Source of the DNA: Plakobranchus ocellatus
Lineage: Eukaryota > Mollusca > Gastropoda > Plakobranchidae
Direction of reading: 5' to 3'
DNA length: 34,710 nucleotides
NCBI GenBank assembly: GCA_019648995.1
Contig: BLXT01000264.1
Location: forward strand, 1,422,722-1,457,431
How positions within the stretch are numbered: the first letter of the stretch is position 1; each line of letters opens with the position of its first letter. Of this stretch, positions 12,169 to 20,600 are shown piece by piece. The translations under genes and the position numbers were made by a program. The notes below the pieces were generated by a model. The model did not search any database. It was not told the origin of the DNA and saw nothing but the letters and a program-made list of their open reading frames with translations.

Positions 12169-12235
12169 TTCATTACGAAGGGCAGGGAGGGCAATGGGCA
12201 CCAAAGGGTGGATATGGGGTTGTTATGGATTTTTC

Positions 12236-13435
12236 TCAATTTTTTCATCCTTGATGTTAACCCCCCCACTCATGCCTGGCCTGATGGGGGCTGAACAAAA
12301 GATCATCATATGGTGATTTAGAGATTTAATGAAGATCAGGGAGGGGGGGTAGGTTCAACGGAACACTCTTTTCTTTATGAATATGTAATGATTTTCCTCT
12401 CATGACACGCGTCTGTGACACTCGCATTGGTTCTCTGTTCTCAACAGATACCCTCTGACTGATCGCTTGCCATTGTCTTCCCTACCTCACAAGTTGATAT
12501 TGGAGATGGATCCTTTGGGACAGGGGAGAGTGTGGAGGTAAGTAGATGAACTACTCCCATGTCAAGAGTTACCAAGTATTTGGGTACACTGTCTTCGTCT
12601 ATGTCATGTCTACCACGATGTCTTGGTAATAATGCTAAAAATGATGTAATATTGTAATGTAGAGTTTTAAGTCTTTATAACTTTGCCTGTGACCTCTTCA
12701 TTTTATCAGTTGCTATGAAAGTAGATCTAGATCTAGAGGTCGCTAGGCCTGTCCCCAGAATATCCTTAAAGTATTTGTAATTGTTGATAATTGTTAATAG
12801 ATTTTCAAAATTGTCTGCAGTGTACTAAAATCACCTTCATTTCATCACTTTTATCGGAATGTTACTAAATCTAGATCTATGTGTGCATAATCGGAAATCT
12901 TAATCTAAAAAAATCCATTGGGTTAGGCTTCCGAGGTCTAGCTCAATAATGTAATAGACTGATTATCTAAACTATCTTGAGTCTAGACTCTGGATCTATA
13001 TCTCCGTGCGTATTTTAAGTCTAGCTCGAGCTGTATGCTAGGTTTTGATAACCCTTAGATCTAGATCTAGATCTAGATTTAGATTAGATCTAGAAAAATG
13101 GCACTGGGTACCAAAATCTGTTTCTACTTTCTAGATCAAGACTATCTTTAATCATGTTTCTCTTGTCCGTGGGCTTATTCCATATCTTATTCGATTAAAA
13201 AAAATTACAGTAATGGACCTCATCATCTAGAATCTATTGATCTACTGGAATGTAAACGTCTTACCGTTTCTGTTCTAAGATATTCTCCGTAAAAATAAAA
13301 CAACAACGATAAAGACAAGCATAGACTTTTGGACTAATATTCATGGACTTTCCACTCTCCTTCGGTCCAGTGAACTTTTATTTTTGGCCTCAACGACCTT
13401 TACTCTTCGGCAGACGTTTGGCACCTTAGATGTTG
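12236..13435. other. Repeat-derived non-coding DNA with AGATCT-rich islands
   Basis: The first part (12236-12545) may include remains of an LTR, since it contains homopolymer C and G runs and no gene. AGATCT/TCTAGA words cluster at 12720-12740 and 13056-13130 and are scattered elsewhere (12868, 12985), a pattern I associate with heterobranch gastropod genomes. The segment 12672-12712 (ATAACTTTGCCTGTGACC...) resembles the interior of the MITE at 15576-15612. No coding sequence was recognised. Confidence 0.5.
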
Positions 13436-13439
13436 ACAA

Positions 13440-13530
<91 letters not shown>

Positions 13531-13531
13531 T
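13440..13531. repeat. (TAA)n microsatellite, about 30 copies
   Basis: An uninterrupted ATA/TAA run of about 92 bp. It abuts the first LINE fragment directly on its right side. Frames of poly-isoleucine across it are artefacts. Confidence 0.97.
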
Positions 13532-13905
13532 ATTGCGTTTGTGGAAACAAAGGTTTAGAAGACTTAGCAATCACTGGAAAGATTGAAGGCAAACGCAGTA
13601 GAGGTAGACAGAGAATAATTTTTATTGAAAGAGGCTAATCTTGAAAGATGACCAATTTAAACCATACGACGGATGCAACTACAATTTTTAAGACATATTT
13701 GCCGGCACAAGGGTTTAAAAAACTGAGTAGTCACTGGAAAGTTCGAAGGTAAGCACAGAAGAGATAGACAAGACTTTTATTGAAAGTCTAAGTCATGGGC
13801 AACAGGCAAGGGTAGCAACAACAACTTTATGAGATTAACTGAGAATAGGTTTGAGTGGAGGAACATAATCGCCAATGTCTGTTCCAGACAAGGTACCTAA
13901 AGAAG
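13532..13905 (+). mobile_element. Two joined 3'-end fragments of a LINE (non-LTR retrotransposon)
   Basis: The first piece (13532-about 13625) reads GLEDLAITGKIEGKRSRGRQ, the conserved C-terminal block after the reverse transcriptase in many animal LINEs. It stops abruptly. The second piece (about 13626-13905) restarts upstream of that same block in the element and runs through to the 3' end in broken frames, ending GGTACCTAAAGAAGAAG. The duplicated block shows these are separate insertions or a rearranged copy. Both are inactive. Confidence 0.8.
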
Positions 13906-13949
13906 AAGACTGTGTTTGTCGTCATCACCATCCTAATCATCTTCATCAT

Positions 13950-15068
13950 CATCAGTATGCTAGAAAAATTGGACATCGATGGGAAAGATCTGAGATTAAT
14001 TAGAGATTTATACTGGGATCAGATTGCATCTATAAGAATTGAGGGAGAACATAGTGATTTCAAACCCATCAAAAGAGGTGTGAGGCAGGGATGTGTAATG
14101 TCTCCTGATCTTTTTAACCTATATAGCGAAATAATCTTAAGGAACTCTGATGGTATTTCAAGCTTAAAAATAAATGGACAAAATCTTAGTAATTTCAGGT
14201 ATGCAGATGATACAGTTTTAATAGCAAAATCTGGCGAACAATTCCAAAAACTTCTAGATTCTGTAGTTTTAGAGAGCGAAAGAATGGGCCTGTCTTTATA
14301 TGTAAAGAAAACGGAATGTATGGTCATCTCAAAGAAATCCTCTAACCCCAAGTGCAATCTCGTTAGCAAAGGCGAAAAAATCAAACAAGTTACAAAATTC
14401 AAATATCTAGGTTACCTGATAACATCAGATGGCAGATGCACAAGGGAAATAAGTTAAAGAATAGTCATGGCCAAAGATATATTCCCAAAAATGAAACCAA
14501 TACTGGCAAATAGAAACATAAATATGAAAACCAAAAAAAAAAAAGGTAATTAAAATATGTGTATGGTCAGTACTTTTGTGTGGTAGTGAGTGTTGGACAA
14601 TAAACAAAGAAATAGAAAAAGTAACTAGAAGTGGTAGAGATGTGGTTTATCAGAAGAATGATGAGGATATCATGGACAGAAAAAAAGTCAAATGAATTGG
14701 TTTTGAAAGAGGCTAATCTGGAGCGATCACTAATTAAAACCATTAGGCAGAGGCAACTACAGTTTTTAGGCCATTTTGCCGAAACAAGGGTTTAGAACAC
14801 TTAGCATTCACTGGAAAGATTTAAGCCAAACGCAGAGTAAGTTTTATTGAAAATCTCAAATCATGAGCAAAAGGCAAGGGTAACAATATCAACTTTATAA
14901 GGTTAACTGAGGATAGGTTTGAGTGGAGGAAGGTGATTGCCAATATAGACCTTTTGCAAACCTACTTGTAAAGGGCCCTTAGCACATGTAGGTCAGATTA
15001 GCTGCTGGTCAACCCAGCATGCCTCACCCTCAACGTCCCGTTCGCAAGGCAAGGTACCTGATGATGAT
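13950..15068 (+). mobile_element. 5'-truncated LINE with a readable reverse transcriptase core
   Basis: The frame ending at 14457 carries the central part of a non-LTR reverse transcriptase. It shows IKRGVRQGCVMSPDLFNLYS (14069-14128), then FRYADDTVLIAKS (14197-14235) with the catalytic YADD, then KQVTKFKYLGYLITSDG (14383-14433). A stop at 14455 breaks it, but homologous sequence continues in the same general order. ICVWSVLLCGSECWTINKE lies near 14553-14609, the CNKGLEH..AFTGKI block near 14786-14820, and the terminal RLTEDRFEWRKVIAN near 14903-14947. The 3' end is GGTACC followed by (TGA)n-like sequence at 15053-15068. No endonuclease domain is present, which fits 5' truncation. The clade is probably RTE-like, but I cannot prove it. 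Confidence 0.88.
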
Positions 15069-15290
15069 GAACCTGATCATTCCTGGATACTTGTCACATG
15101 GCACTTCCCAATATAATTTTAAAAGTTTTAGTACTTCTTATTCATTGAAAATGCATTAGGTTTTCATGTTTTTCAAATTCTGAGGTTCAAATCACACTAC
15201 GTTTTACATTGATTTTTCGACTATTTTCATTTGAAAGTTTACCCCAGATCACCACAAAGTATACACACTTCCAATGCATTTTTCTTGGAT

Positions 15291-15323
15291 TTATTGTTAC
15301 TTCCGTTGCGAAGTAAACAATAA
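15291..15323. other. Short near-perfect hairpin
   Basis: TTATTGTTACTTC (15291-15303) is the inverse complement of GAAGTAAACAATAA (15310-15323) except for one bulged base, with a 6-base loop. It may be the remains of a small inverted-repeat element. No role can be assigned. Confidence 0.6.
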
Positions 15324-15425
15324 TGTAAAAAACTTTTTTTTGGGAGCCTCATAATAAATTTTGTTTTTCTTTCCCTAAATAAACCAGGTATGACCAGATA
15401 TCCCATAAAGATAGAATGGCTCAAG

Positions 15426-15697
15426 GGCGCTTTTTCGTTTGTTCCCACCCCGACTTTTTATATAGGCCTAGATTCTAGCTATATTTGTCGATCTGGCTCA
15501 GTATTACCCGATAGGAGCAAACGAAAAAAGTGTCAAATTGTGTAGATTTTGTGTGAAAATAATACTATTTTCATTATAACTTGGCCTGCGACCTTTTCAT
15601 TTCGTCGATGGATTAGGAAGATACAGCCAGATCGAATAATATAGCTAGAATCGAGGCCTATATAAAAAGGCAGGGTGGGAACAAACGAAAAAGCGCC
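15426..15697. mobile_element. 272-bp non-autonomous DNA transposon (MITE), Mutator-like by target duplication
   Basis: The ends form long terminal inverted repeats: 15426-15498 and 15625-15697 match at 68 of 73 positions when one is reverse-complemented. The tips read GGCGCTTTTTCGTTTGTTCC. The identical 9-bp word TGGCTCAAG flanks both ends (15417-15425 and 15698-15706), a perfect target-site duplication. A 9-bp duplication with long inverted repeats is typical of Mutator-like elements. Base 15425 does not pair with 15698, so the 8-bp duplication of hAT or P elements is not favoured. There is no coding capacity. An extra inverted copy of the tip (GCAAACGAAAAAAG) lies inside at 15517-15530. The clean boundaries suggest a relatively recent insertion. 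Confidence 0.92.
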
Positions 15698-16441
15698 TGG
15701 CTCAAGCCCCATTCAAAACAGGCCTGGAGGTTCCATTTCTTGATGAATACCTAGTCCGCGAGTTATTTTTTCCTCGAATATTTGTGAAAAAATCGTTACT
15801 CTAGTCCTAGTGGGCCTTTTTTTCCCTTGGAAAATAAGCTTTAAATCTATTTTATGATCCCATTTCTGTCAACATTCTGGTCTCTTTAGATTGGTATCAG
15901 TCTTTATAAGTCATTTGCCTGTCCCCCGGATTAACCCGTTATTTGACACATATAATACTTAAAAAAAAAAAATACTCTCAAGAATATTTTTTTTCTGGCT
16001 GGCCCTAGAGATATCTATCGCCACGGAAATTTTAAAAATCTGTCTTAACGGAAAGACAGCAAAAAAGAGCTTTGGGTTATTTCTTACCCGAAATTAATGT
16101 ACATGTCAGATTATTGAACCCCCTTTTTGTTGTGATCATTTTCAATTCGTTTCTGATAAATTGTATAATGTGGGAATCACCAAAACCTTTTCAGTCAAAT
16201 AATCCATTTTTGTGCCTTTGATCGAGAAGAGATAGACATTTCAAACTTCACAGACCTCGGTTAAGTCAAAGGAATAAAATCTTTTCCTCTTATTTTTTTT
16301 TGTGTTTAATCAGGGCCAAATTTAGAGAAACACGGACTCCTAAGTTAACCATTCATACTCTGTTAAAATGCTCTCATGAAAATTAAATTCTGTGTTTTCT
16401 GCAAACAGTCTGTGATTTATGAATTAAAAAGCCTTGTGAAC

Positions 16442-16473
<32 letters not shown>

Positions 16474-16682
16474 CAGATAACCCTTGGTCTATATGGTTAA
16501 TATTTTGAAAGTATTTTAATAGTGCGGAAGCAAACCTCAAACTAACTACAAGCAGATTTATTTGTAAATCTATAATCAAGGGCGGAATCTAGAGGCTTTT
16601 CCTGGCTCTAGATCTCGTTCTAAAAAATCTTGATCCAAACCTTTGTTGTCTATCAAATTCTAGACTGAATATTTTATTATTT

Positions 16683-16778
16683 GGTAGGTTTAGAAAATTT
16701 GAAATATTAATTTTGAACTATGTCTTTGGTGAGTTTAGAAAATTTGAAATATTTATTTTGAACCATGTCTTTGTTTTG
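16683..16778. repeat. Two-copy tandem duplication, 45-bp unit
   Basis: The word GTTTAGAAAATTTGAAATAT occurs at 16688 and again at 16733. Both copies continue with TWATTTTGAACYATGTCTTTG. The period is 45 bp. It is non-coding. Confidence 0.8.
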
Positions 16779-16932
16779 CACTATGCTCGATAGGTCTGTG
16801 TAAGTTAATGTACATGTCAGTACTTTATTTATAATTTAAAATGAAAAGCAGTTTAGTCAGTAGTGTTGATATTATATTTTAAAAAGTCATTTAACAATAC
16901 AAAAAACAAAAGAAGAAAGAAGAAATAAAAAA

Positions 16933-17006
16933 GGATCACCCAGGATTCAAACCCTGATTGGGCATATTACAAGCCCAGCATAACACCTCTATACTAACCA
17001 AGACCT
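16933..17006 (-). pseudogene. tRNA-like relic or tRNA-derived SINE head with Pol III boxes
   Basis: On the minus strand the segment has a consensus A box (TAGTATAGAGG at 16996-16986), a B box with one change from consensus (GGTTTGAATCC at 16953-16943) and a T run just beyond the 3' end (16932-16927) that would terminate RNA polymerase III. The acceptor stem does not pair (GGTCTTG against GTGATCC), and the anticodon stem keeps only GGGC/GCCC around a loop that lacks the usual U33. It is therefore not a working tRNA. It could be a pseudogene or the head of an old SINE. The promoter boxes look better preserved than the tRNA fold. Confidence 0.6.
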
Positions 17007-17500
17007 TCATACAAAGTAGAAATAGTTTGAGCACATAATAATGTTCAATGTCGTGTAGAAATGGATGAGAGTGACTATCTACATGGCATTTTGTGTGGAG
17101 ATCGATGTGACTATTTATGTCTACATAAATTTTTGTGGAGATAGAACTCCTAAAATGTAACCTGTTTCTTATTATGAACTAGCCTCAAGGTATATGGTTG
17201 ATTTGTGCCATTTGTTGTTTAAAGTCGTGTGATAACATTATATTTTTTGATGCAATGATTAGGATAGGCATAGATGATATATTTCTTCTATTGCCTAGAT
17301 AGAAAAAGAAATGAATATTATCAAATTGTCTTTAACAAATGGTAATTTTTTTTATAAGTCAATGTTTAGCATAATAAGATTTTGTGAGAGAATTTTCACA
17401 CCGAGGAGCAATTATTGATACTTGAAGGATACAAAAATTTTTTCATCTTCCAAAGAAATTTAGTCTTCTCTAACCTTCGTACAATCCTTAATTTTGTCAG

Positions 17501-17523
17501 ATAGTTACATCATGGTCGATACA
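17501..17523 (+). other. Possible 5' leader exon of the penta-EF-hand gene
   Basis: A consensus donor (ACA followed by GTAAGT at 17524) and a strong polypyrimidine acceptor (...TTCTCCTTCAAAG, exon starting at 17620) suggest a spliced leader upstream of the start codon at 17654. The leader's own left edge is uncertain. It may begin after TTTTGTCAG at 17500 or may be the transcription start exon running further left. An ATG at 17512 would, after splicing, open a 9-codon upstream ORF ending in TGA before the main start. Confidence 0.4.
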
Positions 17524-17653
17524 GTAAGTTTTCCTCCTTTACTTGGAGGGGGCTGCCTGGTGTGGAAATCCTTTTGATTTTTATAATGTCGGTATATTTT
17601 TTTGTTTTCTCCTTCAAAGGTCATCCACATAGTTTGATTCAAAGGAAGTAACT

Positions 17654-20600
17654 ATGGCACACTATGGTGCAGTGCCTTATCCAATGCCTCAACTGGCTTT
17701 CTCAACTCCCCAACCAAGCTATCCGCAGCATCATCCACAGCAGCAAGCAAGTCAGTATTACGGCTCCTACAACACATACTACTCAAATAATGTCTTCACA
17801 GTCAATGCATGGCAGGTAATCAAAATAGATTATGCAAACAGTATACTATAAGTATTTTTGAATAGCTTTATTATTTTTTTAAAAATTTTTCTCCCTTTCT
17901 TTTTTTTTCTTCTCATTCTTTGGATCTGCTTCTTCCTCTCATTGTGATTACCATAAACATCTTTATTATCGTCATCTCCATCTTGACTTTCATCACAAGT
18001 ATATTTCTTATTGCTGTCATACATCATAATGATAATGAATTTGAATTCGTACATTTTTTTTTCTCAGGCTTATCAATTTAATCACCCCAGTGACTTACAG
18101 ATGTTATTTACACAAGAAATGCAGAAGAACCCAGAAAATGCGGTAAGCAGCATGAATAATATTATTGTGTTGTTACCTATTTGATTGATCAAGGTGAATT
18201 CATATTATCATTATCGTTTTGTGAAATAATTTTTTGTACAGAAAGAGAGAGAGGTGGGGTTGACTTTGAATGTGAGATGTGAGTAGAAGGGGAAACATGG
18301 AGACACCAATTGAAGAACCGACTAAGATCTATTAAGGTAAATTTTTTATTAAAAGATGTTTCAAAAGCTAGCGCCTATTTCATTACCTTAGTGAAAAACC
18401 TAGACAGTCTCTGTTAATTATATTTTCAAAGCAAATCAATTGAATTACCAGCTAAGTCCACACTAGTCATATGAAAGAGCAATTAGACCCAAACTTTTGA
18501 CATGCTATTTTTCCCACTCCCAAAACTAAATGTATGCCTTTATTAATAATTTTCAAGTGTTCCAGCTGTGCAAATTATGAACACACACTTCAGATAATTC
18601 AGTAAAAGTTGAAAAATAAGACAAAATAAATTTGAGGAAATAAATGGACGTCCAGCCAATCCACATTATGTTTTAAACATTAATATGCACACTAAAATCC
18701 GTGAAGAATTCCAACTTTAATTATTATTGGACATATTACTAATAAAATAAAAAGCAATCACATATTTTCATTCTTGTTTGAAGAAATGTCAAAAGCTGAT
18801 CAAGTCTTTAAAGTTTAAAAGTTAATTTCTATCAGATTCATTTTAAAGTTAAAAGAAAAAAATTGGCATAGCTAGTTCCCCGTTTGGCACCAACATTCAT
18901 ACCTTAAAAATAAATAATCAATTACTCAATTACATGTAACTATTTCATTAGAAGGTCTTCACTTTGGGAAGTAAATTTTCAAACTTTTAAAGTACACAAA
19001 AAGGAAAAAAAAATATTACATCCGTTAAAAAAAAAAAAAAAAAGCATATATACAATGTACATTATGTGCCACTCTTAATACACATTGTTATATAAAAAAA
19101 ATTCTAATTCTGCTACTTCAACTCCTACTTCTACTTTACTGCTGTTAGAACCACTACTATCATTCTGCTACCACTGCTGCTGCTGCTACTAATAGAAAGG
19201 TTAAGGCCAAAAAGAAAAAAGCACATTGGACAGAGATTTTGATCTTTCAGTAAAAACATTAAAATTTGCTTTCTTATAAAACAGGCTCGACAAGCATTAC
19301 AAGCAGAAGACTTAATGAATGTTCTGAACAATACACCGAGTATTCGCAATTTCTACAAATGTAAGTAAAATAAGCTAATAATTTGTTATATTGTTAACTA
19401 TATATCTACATGATTTTAGCATTTGATTGATAATGGCTCTTTAATTTTTTTTTTTAAATATGGGACATCATTCTTATCAAATCAGGCAATATTCCTTTGT
19501 ATTAGAAAATGTATATATATACATTTATATATGTATTTGTCCACAATGGTTTGGACATTTTGTTTATGTATTTATTATGTGTCTCCACAAATTAATTTAT
19601 TATTAATTCAGATGTGAGTTCAGAATGCTTATTAACCTGTTTGTTAGGTCTAATGAAAATAAATGAAGTTATTGACTTTACAATAAGGAAATAACATTGA
19701 TAGATTGCACGCACAACTTTTAGTTATTAAATCATTTATTCTTTCATTTATTTTGAATCAAGACGTCACATCAGCAATCCACATTTATAAGGTCTTAAAA
19801 AAAGAAATTAGGTATTACTTGTACTAAAAGAAAATAACATCAATAAAAAGGCACTGTATAAATATTTTTTTAAGTTCCCTTTCTTTTAATGCCTATTTTA
19901 GTCATGAAGCTTATTTTCTCTTTCTAACAATAATTGGGTGATCTCTACTCTGCTCTCTCTTTTTTCGTCAGTAAACTGGAGTCGTGAAATGTGCAGGTAA
20001 GCAAAATAATGTATAATCTAGCATTCATAGTAGATATACGAAGGAAGAAAAAATTTTCAATAAAAATATAACACTAACGCAGGCGGCTACACAGTAAAAC
20101 AAAGCTATATATATCAACTTTTGAATGGTTAAGAGACTTATCATCAAATCTTAAGGATATTGCTAATCAAATTAGATAAATAAATTGCATACCAGTAGGC
20201 TATGATTAGGTGGATTTTTTTCTGTGATACTGCAATGTTTTTATTGTGCATACAAATCACAGAAATTAGAGCCATGAGATATCGACCATGCTATTGTTGA
20301 TGTAGTTGTTCTTGAATATTTGTACACTTTGTTATCATTTTCGCACTTTTGTCTTTCTCTAAAGGGGAAAGAAAGTTGTGTAAGAGGATAACACAGAGGA
20401 TAATACTAGTGTTCCAACTTTTCAGCTTTGTCTCTTTTTTGAAAATTCTCATGCTGAATTTTCCTTTTTTTGTGAGCACCAGATGTATATCTGGCCTATT
20501 TACACTTCACTCCTTCATCTTTTATCAATAAAAAAATTTTTGTTGCTTAAATTTTCTTAGGGGTAAATTTTCGAGACTGGTTGAAAAGGGTTATAAAATA

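Larger units (their letters stand above)
8985..12235 (+). mobile_element. Decayed plus-strand Ty3/Gypsy-like element with a downstream TatD-family domain
   Basis: This 3.2-kb block is visibly less AT-rich than its flanks and has protein-like sequence in shifting plus-strand frames. In order I can read the end of a Gypsy-type integrase (about 9031-9640), a hydrophobic stretch (9830-10000), a segment resembling a linker with alanine-rich repeats (10060-10630), a further poorly readable part (10640-11230), and a TatD-family hydrolase domain (11340-12168). Frameshifts and stops break every part, so nothing here is functional. No reverse transcriptase, protease or gag was found, so the copy is 5'-truncated. 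A purine-rich run ending GGATATGGGG at about 12220, followed by TTGTTATGG, could be a polypurine tract and LTR start, but no matching second LTR is present. That the parts form one element is inferred from shared strand, composition and order. Confidence 0.6.
15707..17500. other. Intergenic region upstream of the penta-EF-hand gene
   Basis: This holds poly-T and (TA)n runs near 16443-16474, a two-copy tandem duplication (16683-16778), a tRNA-like relic (16933-17006), and a pair of loosely similar segments near 17070-17150 that share GTGACTAT and GTGGAGAT. No coding exon was recognised. The promoter of the downstream gene should lie in the last part, but no clear TATA box stands out. Confidence 0.45.

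Noticed and set aside
13341..13638. Poly-isoleucine/leucine frames on both strands
   Set aside because: They are translations of the (TAA)n microsatellite joined to a LINE fragment.
14019..14402. Minus-strand 127-residue frame
   Set aside because: It is antisense to the LINE reverse transcriptase core.
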